Origin: Phycomyces blakesleeanus NRRL 1555(-) | Lineage: Eukaryota > Mucoromycota > Mucoromycetes > Mucorales > Phycomycetaceae | Direction of reading: 5' to 3' | Length of the DNA stretch: 64,000 bases | Assembly (NCBI RefSeq): GCF_001638985.1 | Contig: NW_017265153.1 | Coordinates: 105,087-169,086 of the forward strand | Part shown: positions 1 to 14,558 of the stretch, one piece after another | How positions within the stretch are numbered: the stretch's first letter is position 1 | Layout of the letters: each line of letters opens with the position of its first letter | The notes under the pieces: generated by a model | What the model saw: the letters and a program-made list of their open reading frames with translations, nothing else | Told to the model about the DNA's origin: nothing | Database searches by the model: none | Position numbers and translations under genes: made by a program

Positions 1-474
1 TGACAAGTGTTGAGTTGCTGTGGTGCAACATTGTCAAAAAATAATAAATGAAAATAGAGTTGCCAACGAGTTCAGAAGGCAAATATATAGAGAGATAGAG
101 ATGAATTACTGTGATAATGCTCGGGTCTATCCAACAGTAAGGAGATATAGTAAAATGTGTATATAAGGGACAAATATAACAAGAAGTATGCTTATAACTA
201 TTGCGAAGAGTTGTTATAAGTCAGTGACGATGAAATAAATGTATAAACAAGTAAAAAAGGGATTTAATCAATTAAATAAAGATAGATAAGGATTCAACTT
301 TATTATTGCTCCATCTGAAGACCTTTATATGTGAGCAATCTATACTACTTTGTTATAAAGTTCTATTAAAGCAGTATCAATGATGAAATACAATGCACAA
401 TGGTATGTCTTGTGCAAGAAGATTAAAGGAAATCCTGCAAAGAGTGTCATACTTCTTTGCAGGATGATGTAAAT
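1..474. other. AT-rich intergenic sequence
   Basis: No reading frame, RNA gene or clear repeat is recognised here. It borders the first LTR-like copy and could include degraded retrotransposon sequence, but nothing visible proves this. Confidence 0.5.
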
Positions 475-1396
475 GAGTATTGATTACTGCTGAATCTGAG
501 AGTAAGACTGAAGGATAAAATAATATCCTCAGATATTCCAGTCTGAGGTATTCGGGATTGTTTATGGGTTAGTATCTCAATAATGGGAAAATTAGATACT
601 GTGAGAGTGTTATTTATTAAAGAGACAAAATAATATTGTTTTTATATTTGCTACTATTCAAATCCCTGTAATTCAAATCCCTGTTGTGTAATGGTTGGTT
701 TACACTGTATGAGTGTGTAGTGTACGTGTGCCTGGTGTGTAACAGTTCTGGAGATTATTAACTTGCCAGGTTCATTAGCAAGAAGGAACCAGTGTTTGGT
801 TGTGGGGTCTGCTCTTCACTCAATTGTGGTGTGTATACCACACAGTCAAACAGATCTTCCTTTATGATATTATCTAATACACAGATCATCATACACATAA
901 TTGATTAATTATTATTATCACCATGACATGGGATATACAAATACATATACATTATATATATGACATCATTATATTTCATTTACATATTTTATTATGCAAA
1001 TACTTAATTGAGAGACTACAACTACGACTATTTAATATTATGAAACATTACCTGAGTATCTGGGTCGGATTACTAAAATATTATCAATAGCATAAATGCT
1101 ATTCTTTACTGAAACTCTTGGACTGATCTGACTGGAGAAGTATTATATCAATTGGTCTTTCCAGATCTTTCCAGAAGAACAATACTCCTGGAAGATGACT
1201 CATCGTGATAAAGATTACTTAAGTACACACTGAATTACGAATTAGAAAAACATATAAATATCAGTAGATAGTTCCGTGTAGAAAAACAATTGAATTTTAT
1301 TATTCTTTACTTTTCTTTTGAAATAAACAACCTACACAAGTTCTCACGAATTCTTTTGTCTATATTATATTTTGCTTTATTTTCTCCCCACAACAG
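475..1396 (+). mobile_element. LTR copy 1, enlarged by an insertion
   Basis: The left end (TGATGTAAATGAGTATTGA) and the right part (AACCTACACAAGTTCTCACGAATTC through CCCCACAACA, in pieces) match the solo LTR at 2426-2959. The copy is about 920 bp instead of 534 bp. Roughly 400 bp of unrelated AT-rich sequence lies inside it between about 570 and 1000. No primer-binding site or coding sequence follows, so it is a remnant. It abuts an inverted copy directly. The ends are approximate. Confidence 0.55.
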
Positions 1397-1861
1397 TTAC
1401 AGTAGTTAAAGTTTTTGAAGTTGTTAAGAAGAATTCAAGATTTGAAAGTGAGAAACAAAGATTTGTAAGAACTTGTATAGAATTTGTTTATAGAAAAAGA
1501 TTTGACATCAAAATTTGATGAGGTTTCTACACTAAACTACTACTGCTATTTATATTGTTTTGGATTGGGAAAATTATATGACTGGGGTCAGGTAATCAAT
1601 CCTATTTGAGCCTTAATCAGAACAATATGATATTTGGATAATTAATATATGATTAATTATATAAATGTGTGTAGTCCCAATAAAGTATTAACATAGAAAG
1701 TAAATATATTTATGAGCTATAATCAATATTGTATATGATAAACCTGTATGTTAAATAATAAAGTAATCAATAGACACATTTGACTAGAATAGCTGAGGTC
1801 TTATATGATTTCCTTCAGACTTATTCTCAATTATAGCAGTAGTCAATACTCATTTACAACA
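1397..1861 (-). mobile_element. LTR copy 3, inverted
   Basis: Read on the minus strand this matches LTR copy 2 along most of its length. It starts near 1861 with the TGTAAATGAGTATTGACTAC motif and contains the shared AAGTCTGAAGGAAAT block, the TAATTAATCAT block and the CCTCATCAAA(C/T)TTTGAT block. It ends next to copy 1. With copy 2 it forms inverted arms separated by about 560 bp. No target duplication was identified. Confidence 0.6.
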
Positions 1862-2425
1862 TTCTTGAAAAATAATATATACTTTAAATAAAATATTAAA
1901 AAATATTTATAATTTTATTAAAAGTAATATTAATTATTTTACAAAGTTCAAGTATATTATTAATTTTTATTTAAATATAATATACTTTTATTTCAAGTTA
2001 TACTTAACAATTTATTTTATAATTATTTATCTATAATAGATAGTGCTGTTAAATGTTCTGAACTATTGTTCTCAAAAAAAGAAATAAGAACAAATCATGT
2101 CTCACATAGTTTTCCTGACATATTCTATTCATATTTCCTCTATGCTACATTAAATAAATAAGCTGTATCTCTATGAAAATATATTTACAATAGCTATAAA
2201 TTATGTACGATATAGATAAGATATACATACATATATTATCTATAAGCTTTGTCTTACTTAATATGAAAAAATATTATAACTTTTATAAATTAAAATTTTG
2301 AGAAAATCATGGTTCTGAAAAAGGCAACTTTGAATCTGTTTCAGATGTTGATTATCAAATATAGCAACTTATAAATGTCTCTATTTTTCTGTTGAGTTCA
2401 GAATATTTAATGATACTATCTAATA
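1862..2425. other. AT-rich spacer between inverted LTR copies
   Basis: Very AT-rich sequence without a recognisable gene. It forms the loop between the inverted LTR arms. I see no retrotransposon coding remnant in it. Confidence 0.5.
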
Positions 2426-2964
2426 TGCTGTAAATGAGTATTGACTACTGCTGTAATTGAGAATAAGTCTGAAGGAAATAGTATAAGACCTCAGCTATTC
2501 TAGTCAAAGGTGTCTACTGATTACTTTATTATTTAACACACAGGTTTAGCATGCATGATAGTGATTGTATTTCATATGATGATATCACTATAATATGAGA
2601 TACATCAGTGGATTATTATAAGCATAATTATAACTCATAAACACATTTACTTTTGATGTTAATACTTCATTGAGACTACACACATTTATATAATTAATCA
2701 TACATTAATTATCCTAATATCACATTGCTCTGATTAAGAATCAGATAAGATTGATTACCTGACCACAGTCATATAATTTTCCTAATCCAAAATAATATAA
2801 ATAGCAGTAGTAGTTCAGTGTAGGAACCTCATCAAACTTTGATACAAAATCTTTTCTCAATAAACAAAACCAACACAAGTTCTCACGAATCTTTGTTCCT
2901 AATCTCAAATCTTCAATTCTTCCTCTTACAACTTTTTAAAAACTTCAACTAACACAACATAATA
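2421..2964 (+). mobile_element. Solo LTR with intact target-site duplication
   Basis: The LTR runs from 2426 (TGCTGTAAATGAG) to 2959 (AACACAACA), 534 bp, with canonical TG and CA termini. It is flanked on both sides by TAATA (2421-2425 and 2960-2964), the 5-bp duplication expected of retrotransposon integrase. No internal region remains, so it is a solo LTR left by recombination. A tRNA-Tyr gene starts 277 bp downstream. Insertion upstream of tRNA genes is known for yeast Ty1 and Ty3 elements. The element's superfamily cannot be assigned from the LTR alone. Confidence 0.8.
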
Positions 2965-3235
2965 TATAAATAGAATATATATTCTTATATTTTTATTTTA
3001 TATTTTTTATTGATTTATTCAGTACTTATTAATCAAAATATCTTTATTATTTTTTGATAATTCTATCATGAATATCTCAAAATGTCTTTATATATAGATA
3101 TACAAGTATATAATTATAAAACAATAGATATTAATAATAATATCTTTATTTACTTAAGGTATATACTTTGCTACCCACTGTATAACCATTAACACTATTC
3201 CTAGTATATTTTGTGTTTTTTCTTAAGCACAACAA

Positions 3236-3318
3236 CCGGCTTTAGCTCAGTTGGTAGAGCGGAGGACTGTAATGAAATTGTAATCCTTAGGTCACTAGTT
3301 CGAATCTGGTAAGCCGGA
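3236..3318 (+). tRNA. tRNA-Tyr (GTA) with a 10-nt intron
   Basis: A complete cloverleaf can be drawn. The acceptor stem CCGGCTT pairs with AAGCCGG, followed by discriminator A. The D arm is GCTC/GAGC, the anticodon stem GAGGA/TCCTT and the T arm ACTAG-TTCGAAT-CTGGT. The anticodon GTA is at 3269-3271. A 10-nt intron (3273-3282) sits one base 3' of the anticodon, the usual eukaryotic place, and tRNA-Tyr is among the commonest intron-containing tRNAs. The internal A box (TAGCTCAGTTGG) and B box (GTTCGAATC) for polymerase III are present. A short T run (ATTTTTT) just downstream fits a terminator. Confidence 0.95.
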
Positions 3319-5013
3319 ATCATTTTTTACTCATTTTCGTGAGTAAGCGGGATTTTGTCGTAGTTTTTTACTAACAATAGCCGATTAAAACAAAGTTTAT
3401 ATTGTCGGACATTATTTTGATGAATCCGTAAAATCTGAAGATGGTTAACCGCAGTATAATGACTCTCCTTTTATGTAAATATAATATAATAGCTACTGCG
3501 GATAATGCGCATTATTAGTTTAGAAAACTATATGACAATTCAATTCATATCAATAAAAAGTATCTTTTATCCTCTCTTTGATTTTACGTATACTCCTTGA
3601 TCCCCAGTGGGTTTGACCTTTTGACTTTGTTATAGTAAAAGGAAGACCAACCCAGATCGGGAACGACAATATATAGCTCGGTGTCGAGCATATTCCTTTT
3701 GAATAAAAGCTTTTCTGCCAGTCTTTTTTAATATTAAAGCAGTATTTTAAGATTCAAGAGAATCTTTAAATGAAACGAACTAAAGAATGCTTACCATGAT
3801 TTGTACTGTATTGTATTGTAATAAAAATAAAATTAATAGTTTTATATTATTTTCTGGGTTTGTTTGATTTTAAATACTGTAATATCCGATCGAGTCGTAG
3901 ATAAACCCAGACACAAAGACTTGTCAGAAGTTAATAAAAATAGTAATTTGAAGATAGTTAATGACATTAATATATTATGACTTAAAATAAGATATATTTT
4001 TTGGATTAAAATGATTTACTTGCAAAAGGATAAAGATCAAAAACAGAATAGCATAAAATATGATGAGCCAAAAAAAAAAAGATGTTTTTCATATAAAGAA
4101 CCATGGTGTAAATTCTTATTTTTTTTTTTATCAATTTATTAATTTTTATGAATTTTTGCTTATACACATTGTTTGTACTTAAGATTGAGACGAACAAATG
4201 TTAGTTTTTAGACAAATAAGGATTATTATATAGAATATTTATATACAAATATCTAAATTCTTACAGATAGAATAGCCAGTCAGAGTTGTTTAATTTTTTT
4301 TTGAATGCCTAGTCTGTTGACATCAATTAATTGACATTATTTTGCCTAATTACTCAATTATAGTAAATGCTCAGATTTATTATGTTACTTTTGTATTACA
4401 AGGTAGTTACAGGCTGTATATGAATATAAAGGTTTCAAAAGTATACTGAGCTACTACTACTCCACCTTTATTTGTTGTTGAAAAAAGGAGGGAACCAATT
4501 TATCTAAGATCAATTTTTTTATGGTAGCATCGTACAATATACAAAGTGAGTTTACTGTTTAGCTTTTTAAGCATTGTCTGTATTTTTAATCACTCAAGAC
4601 AAATGGTTACTATAATAAAAAATAAAGAGATAAACGCAGCAAAATAATATATAGATATACATAATAATGATATTCCATAAACTCTTTGACAGAAATATCC
4701 AAGGATGCGGGCTCTTTGTAACCATGCATTACTACAAAAGGGACTTTCTAAATTAAACAGTAAATATTGCTATTTATTTTAGACGAGAAATTGCTCCCTA
4801 CACCCAAGGTAGCACCAAATTATCAATTACAAATTCGCCATACAGAATATTATAAACTTGTTTATTTTTTTAAAAAAAACAAAAAGCAAAAGCAGATCCT
4901 ACAAAGTGAGGACTGTGTATGTATATCTTAAGGTATACTTAATAAAATGAGAAAAAAAAGTCTGCCTTGGTTTCTCTTTGTGCTTGACTAATTAATATAA
5001 CTATTTGTTAATT
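3319..5013. other. Intergenic region downstream of tRNA-Tyr
   Basis: No supported gene. It contains small inverted repeats: a GGGTTTGACCTTTT arm near 3610 with a degenerate partner near 3650, GCTCG-GTGT-CGAGC near 3678, and CTGGGTTT/AAACCCAG around 3855-3910. A short TTAACCGCAG motif near 3443 also occurs in the dispersed repeats at 25.4 and 44.6 kb. The minus-strand frame at 4006-4197 looks like low-complexity chance. Confidence 0.5.
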
Positions 5014-6493
5014 TCATTTAATACGAAATAGACGCTTGACTGATTTTCTATTTACTCTGTGCTTGGTAGTGGTATGTGTGTCTTCTAATGAGGGAGAGGG
5101 AGAATGAGAGCGAATGGAAGATTGGTATTCGGTGGTATGAATCGAAAACTGATCAGCATCGTGAGGGAAGGTAATGTCATTATCAAAAAGTGAAACATTA
5201 AATAGTGGTTTTTGAGATGCATCTATTAAAGAGGATACTGCGTTGTTGTTGTGATGGTAGTGAAATATAGAGCTAGTATCTCTTGATTGTGAAGCCATGG
5301 GGTTCAGGTCAACCGAAGAGTGACCAATCATAGCCAGCTGATAAAATGCTGAGGTGCTCGATGTGGCAGCTGGGGCCTCTTTTATAAACGAGGTTGCTTT
5401 CCCCGCGAACGAGTCGTTTGTTGATGGTGAAGTAGCAGACTGCTCGGTTCCTTCAATAGAAGACGAGTATTGTGTGGACGGAAGGTCGGGAGATTCTCCG
5501 GTTTTCGGTCCCGACAAAGCGGTGTGGGTATTATGTTGAAGTTGGTGCCGTGAAAGTTCTTGAATTGGCGTGAATGAGCCGTCAGAGGAACTTGAGAGTG
5601 AGGGGAATCCACGAAGCTGCGTTGTGTAAGACTTTACTTTGTCATGATGGCTATATGAAGTAGGGTGAGATATTGGCTGTTGCGATGGGACTGATTCAGG
5701 TTGTGTATCCAAATCATGGTCGATAGAAAAGTGGGATGTTTGGGGTTTAGTTTTTGGTGGGGATTGTTGCTGCTGCTGACTTTTTTTCTTGGTTAGGCTT
5801 TCCTGTAAAACATTTACAGTGGAGAGGGGAGGAACAGGATTGTCTGTCAGAGTTATGTACTCTACTGATTTATCCTCGCCTATAGAATTTTGAAGCGTGG
5901 GTACAGCTGGAAAAACAGGTAATTCTTGGGGTCGAAGCGTGTTGGACCAATCTCGCTGTTTCCTCCGAGCTTCTTCAAAAAGTGTAAACCAGTTATTAGG
6001 AATAGGTGCACGTAGTTGTCTCGTCCAGAGAAATACAGATGGATTCCCATTGCTGTCAAATGCATCAAAAGCGGCGAAATCGCCGGGTATGTATCTTGCT
6101 TCTGACCATCGCATCGAGGATACGTCGGAGCCTGTCATTTTGCACTATATATTAGATGACCTGGCATTATTTTTTAGTGAAAAAAATCTGACTTACGAAG
6201 AATAACGAAACAGCACATGTCGTCGTCCCAGCCTATACAGTCGCTTTAAAGTTAGAGTGTGGTTAGGAGCAATGTTATATATTACCTTGGAATAAACCAA
6301 CAACAATGAGACTGATCTTGAGAATATAAAGGTTACCCTGTATAAGATCGTTGTGATCAATTTGTTGAAGAATTACGTTTGGTGGAGTTAATGCTGAACT
6401 GTGTTCAGTCAATCTTCGTTCAGCGTCGTTGGTAGGTGCCGAGTTTGACCAACGTGCCAGCCGTTGTAACTTGGTTAAGCTCTTGGCTTCCAT
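5014..6493 (-). CDS. Protein of unknown function, 436 aa, three exons
   Basis: Exons (minus): 6493-6337, 6232-6197 and 6131-5014. Introns are GTAACC...TATAG and GTAAGT...GACAG, both with CTAAC/CTAAT-like branch sites. The 36-nt middle exon keeps the frame (phase 1) and encodes WDDDMCCFVIL, which joins a conserved-looking segment with SEARYIPGDFAAFDAFD, FLWTRQLRAPIPNNW and FEEARRKQRDW. That N-terminal ~130 residues looks globular. The remainder is Ser/Thr/Gln/Pro/His-rich low complexity with a basic C-terminal end (KHRVNRKSVKRLF). I do not recognise the family and see no signal peptide or membrane segment. The chosen ATG at 6493 is the first in frame in exon 1; upstream in-frame codons lack an ATG. 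Gene reality is well supported by splice-phase agreement; function is unknown. Confidence 0.7.
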
Positions 6494-9400
6494 AGACTTT
6501 TTTTTAGTAAAAGAAACTGGCAAGGAAAGAAAGAGGGATTCAAGTGAACTATAGGAAAATGAAAGGAGAAAAGGAAAGAGCGCTGATCAAATAGAACTAT
6601 ACTTCTGATCGGTTTTTCTTGCCCATTGAATGTAGTACAAAACACGAGGCATTCTAAAGGTATCATGGCATGTAAATGTGCCATGGCGTTTTTCTTTCTT
6701 TTGTACAACTGCTAGAAAACAGCAGTAGAGATCGCCGCATTCAGATTTGAAAAGCACATCGCTAGCATGATCCTTATACTAAAGCTCAGCCGAGATTTTC
6801 GATTATTTTTAATTCAAAAACCTTGTGTCAAAATGTACAATCTAATTTGTTTACCATTTATTATTTCAAGTCCTTGTACGGTATACTTGATTACAGAATC
6901 CTTGCTGATATTGTCTACAAATATTTGTCTATCAAAAGTACAAAAGGATTGATGGAAAACAAAATTTGGCTTTTATTTTATCCTTACTTTAGATCCTGGG
7001 AACCATGTCATCAACCCTGATTGGTGGATGCCTCTCACAATATCATAAATGGGTATATGTACTATTTAAAGACAATATTCTGCATCCATACAATGTCGAG
7101 CACCTGTATACTGTGTTATGATTGATCAATAGAAAATGTAATCCATATTTTGCTTTTAGAATAAGAAACAAGCCTGTCGATAAAATATAGACTCAAAATT
7201 ACTAGAGTACATATCTAACTATGTGAATTTCCTTAACAAATTTCCTTGCAAAGAAAAAGGTAAAAAATATACATAAATAAATAAATACAAGAAGGACCAC
7301 ACATTAATCAAGCTACACAAACAATAAAACAGTTACAGTACTACGTGTAGTCTTGACTACTGTGCTCGACTTTATATTAATTTCACATAATCATCAAGCT
7401 TTCCGTATTACTTAAAATATAATATCTAACATTTGCAGTAAGTACACAATAGTCAATTTACAATCGTTACAATAGTTTACGACATTAAATATTTTAAGCA
7501 GAAAATTAACAGGCCAAAGAAAAAAAATGGGAACGTAAAAGGAGATTCTAGGAGAGGTTTCTTTCTTTCTTTTCTTTTCAAAAAAAAAAAGCTACATTTT
7601 TCGACCATTTACTTTTATGGATAATCATGTATCTGCTCTATAGCAACTATAATTCTCTTTCTCTTAAAAATACACATTTATATTCGATAATGCATCATGT
7701 ACTTATCTTGTACAACTAAAAATAATTTGCTACCAATGTTCTAATATATAATATGCTTTCATATTAGACATACTGTTTTGTTGAATTTACCACACACTTG
7801 TCGTCTTAGTATACAATTTTGCATCCTTTCACATCATCCAACTCTTGGAACAAATTGGGTATAAACCCTTCAGTTGCATTATTTCTCAACAACCTTTGTT
7901 TCCGTGCTCCATGCGAGCAGACACTAAGAACGTATACCAGTATATTCTGAAGAGATCGCGAGTACCACCCATAAATAAACTAGAAATTTGGGGAATTGCG
8001 ATAAATTTAAGCACCAAGATTTTTATAGAATAAAATAAAAACGATATGCAAAAGTTCAGAAAAGCAATAAAAACAGAGGTTATTGACCTATTTATTCTAA
8101 AGCAGACCCTCTACACTACCCAAGAGCACATTTTCATGAGGGTTAGCATCACTAACTAGGAACATATTTCCTATGGTTATACCTCACCACCACATGAAGT
8201 AATTCGATACTTTTGAGTGTTTTCTTTTGAGTGTTTTCTTATTATTTATACTATATACAGGAGGACTATAACGTAGCCGGACCAATATATTATCAATATA
8301 CTTACAGCCGAAAAGGAGTTTAGCTTAAACGTAGCAAGTTCTAAAGATTCTTTTCAACCTGAAAGTTTAAAAATATTCTGACTGCTTCTCACATCTTACT
8401 TTTACTTTCAATTATTATTTATCTATTGGCATTATGTAACTTTATAAAAAAAAGGGGGAACAAAGAATATCAAAATCTCAATATTATGTATTTTTAAAAA
8501 AAAGCAGAGGTTTGGACAGTAATTTTAAGATATTCAAATATAAAGTTTTTTTTAAGAGATAAGTTTGAGGTTTCTCTTATGAATCATTATAAAAGTATCC
8601 AGACAAAGTGTTAGGAGGATATAGCTTAATTGCACTTTGAACACTGTTTGTGGAATATATCTATATATTTCTGTTGCCTTAAACTTCCGAGGCATCATTA
8701 GTCAGTTGCAATATGGTGGCGCGACTCCTAATATGCTTATAAATGTTCATCAAGTATCAGGTATCGTGAGATCAAGATACAGTGTCCCGGAGAGTTGCCG
8801 TGCGAGACAAAGAATGGGATATTAAAAAAAAGGTGCCTTTATTTTTGAGCCACAATATCAAGAAAATGTATAAATAAAACGTAGACATTCCAATACTATA
8901 CATTCTGTTGTGTTTTATTCCATTTTATGTTGCTTTGATTCGGTATATAGTAGAACACTGACATATATTATGTTTTGAATATTGACTACCGCCAAGTTAA
9001 AAAAGATAGCAGAGAAAATATGTGGTGCTTTGATGTTTCTTCTTCTATATATATACTTGCTAACAATATTCTATGTACTATTTCAAAGGTTAATGTATAT
9101 CTTTTTTATATGTTTAAGCTTACTCCAATAACAACAATTTTTGCATTTAATCAAAAGAGAATAGTATCTTAATTTCAATAATACTAACGATAAATGTTCT
9201 TTAATAAGCTACTACTTGGTTATATATTTAATCGTAAATTCAATATATAAAACAATAAAAAAAAACCAAAAAAAAAAAGATTTTTATTGATTTGCTTTTT
9301 AAAAACAAAGCCTTAGCTCAGGTTGAATACAGCCCATTTATACATATCCAGAAAGTAAGAGTAGAGAGCTTATACAGTATCCTTGCTAATTATGACTCAT

Positions 9401-9650
9401 TCGGTCAATTGAATTTTCCCTGATCTGTGCTTTCCTTAGGGGTTTGTGGGTCAATGTGATTAGATTTATTATTATTATTATTATTTATATGAGGATAAGT
9501 GCAGGTTTAAAGATTTGGTCAGATTCAGAAATTTACCAAAACAGGATAGGCCAGTGACGCCACATCCTTACCATGATTGGTCCGATCCATTTAAAGCCTG
9601 AAAAAATAATAAAACAGGAACATATCCTCTTTGTTTTGACAGCACCCACC
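6494..9650. other. Long intergenic region between divergent genes
   Basis: About 3.1 kb without a gene I can defend. It must hold the promoters of the unknown gene (-) and ALA1 (+). Several 60-65 codon frames (6767-7020, 7845-8033, 8637-8825, 8975-9172) look like chance or decayed sequence. An in-frame upstream ATG for ALA1 lies at 9573. Poly-A/T runs occur near 7580, 8450 and 9260. Confidence 0.5.
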
Positions 9651-12979
<3,329 letters not shown>

Positions 12980-13225
12980 ATATGTTATCAGTAATTACAA
13001 TAAATAAATAATAATAAATATCTGTGTAATAATTTTTTTTTTAAAAAAAAAAAGAAGCCAAATCTGTATATACCATGCGAAAGTTGTTTATCAATGTATT
13101 TATTTCAAAGCATATACGCTTTCCCAGATTAGAAGAGACATCGAAATACATCCAAAAAAAAAGAAAAGAAAAGAAATAAGGAAATAATGATTATGAAGAA
13201 AAATGTTTTCATTGTTTGAACTCGT

Positions 13226-13320
13226 TTAGCTACCCCACCAAGAGAGTAAGCCCAGACCATCCTCTTGAATTGTGCACTACATAAACCATAATTTTGTTTA
13301 ATAAACCACACTTCGTATAC

Positions 13321-13351
<31 letters not shown>

Positions 13352-14217
13352 ATTTGAACTTACTGTTAATGAATAAGGAGGTATTTTTGTAGAGTTTGCT
13401 GCCAAATCGTTACTTGCGGATAAGTCTGCAACTGACTGTCTACGACCTCCAGATACTGCACCATGATGGGTTGTAGGTGTGGTATCTGTAAACAGTCCAT
13501 GTAGGATACGGAATCGTATAGGTTCCTCCACATCCATAAACAATTTTTCTCCATCATAATTCCATACCCAAACTTGTTCTGCTGCATCACTATATTCGCA
13601 GCGTTAAACAAGGAATGATCCAAGAGCTAAACAATTATCTGAAATACTTACAATTCAGATCCGACCTGAAGAGTAGGTGCAGGGATAAGAATGTCATCAA
13701 AGAAACCCATAGTAACTACGAAGAAAGATTTTTTCAGAACTGAATTATCTTACCTTTGAATTGGGTTAATGATTTCCTGCTTTATTACCTCGAACACCGC
13801 TTGGTGAACAGCTTTTGATTTTTCCAGTCAACACTTCTCCCACAAAAGGTTTAAATACTACCAGTCTAAATTTAACTATTTGAATAAATTAGTTTCTGTA
13901 ATGGGCACCCCCAAAAAAAAAGAAGATTAACAATATTGAGCATACCTTTTGTGTAGGTGCATCCATCACCGTAGAGAATGTGTGCTTCCGATACTTCTAT
14001 AATGTCACGTACGCAAATGCACAAGCCAACCTCTTGAACAACCTAATTTAACGAGATTAAGTCAAATGCAAGTCATTATGGCCCATGAGTTTATTTTCTT
14101 TTTTACTTTGTTGGCAAACTTTTCATTCAGCACGCCTGTAATGGCCTCAGTTGTACTCTTTCTAAAGTCATTTGGTACAATCTTCACGGTATCTTCAAGC
14201 TCGGAAAGGAGAAACAT
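13226..14217 (-). CDS. RPC25: RNA polymerase III subunit RPC8/Rpc25, six exons, 211 aa
   Basis: Exons (minus): 14217-14107, 14042-13946, 13875-13789, 13715-13652, 13589-13364 and 13276-13226. All splice sites are GT-AG with matching phases. The product matches the Rpb7-related Pol III stalk subunit, which with Rpc17 binds nascent RNA and helps initiation. Hallmarks in order: MFLLSELEDTVKIVP, NKVVQEVGLCICVRDI, YGDGCTYTKVKFRLVVFKPF, GKIKSCSPSGVRV, MGFFDDILIPAP, EQVWVWNYDGEKLFMDVEE, IRFRI, and the C-terminal GLGLLSWWGS. The length is close to yeast (212) and human (204). Residues about 135-175 form a family-variable Ser/Thr-rich insertion. The last intron contains a 27-nt homopolymer (A on the sense strand). 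Confidence 0.95.
13321..13347 (+). repeat. 27-nt T homopolymer inside the last RPC25 intron
   Basis: A run of 27 T residues on the plus strand reads as poly-A in the RPC25 pre-mRNA, between the donor at 13363 and the acceptor at 13277. It is unlikely to serve as a polypyrimidine tract because it is purine on the sense strand. Confidence 0.85.
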
Positions 14218-14558
14218 GAGCTAATGGTAATAAAGTAGAATAAAAATGAAATAAAAAAAAATGGCCTGCTAAAGAAGTGCTATATTTTTTCGGACAGACA
14301 AATTGTGGCTTCTCCCAATGCACTTTTAAGTAAACTCAATTTGCACAATACAAAAATCGCAGTCCAATCACTCAGCTCATGCAAAGAAGTCGACAGTGCT
14401 TTTTGTATTATTATCGTTTTTGAAAGGTGCTTGATTTATTAGAATTTGACAAGTATTGTACAATATTATAATGAGAGAAAATGAAAAAAAAATATAGGAA
14501 ATCGTTTTTTTTTGCTTATGGCAACTTGCCAAGCAGACCACGGCCACCACTACCACCA
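14218..14558. other. Spacer between RPC25 and the tricalbin gene
   Basis: 341 bp holding the RPC25 promoter and the 3' end of the tricalbin gene, both on the minus strand. AT-rich; I see no further gene. The overlapping plus-strand frames at 14481-14897 are shadows of tricalbin exon 9. Confidence 0.6.

Noticed and set aside
4006..4197. 63-codon minus-strand frame
   Set aside because: Lys/Ile/Asn/Phe-rich low-complexity sequence in AT-rich DNA, with no start context or domain.
7845..8033. 62-codon plus-strand frame and an opposing 28-codon frame
   Set aside because: Neither has a recognisable domain or splice support; kept as intergenic.
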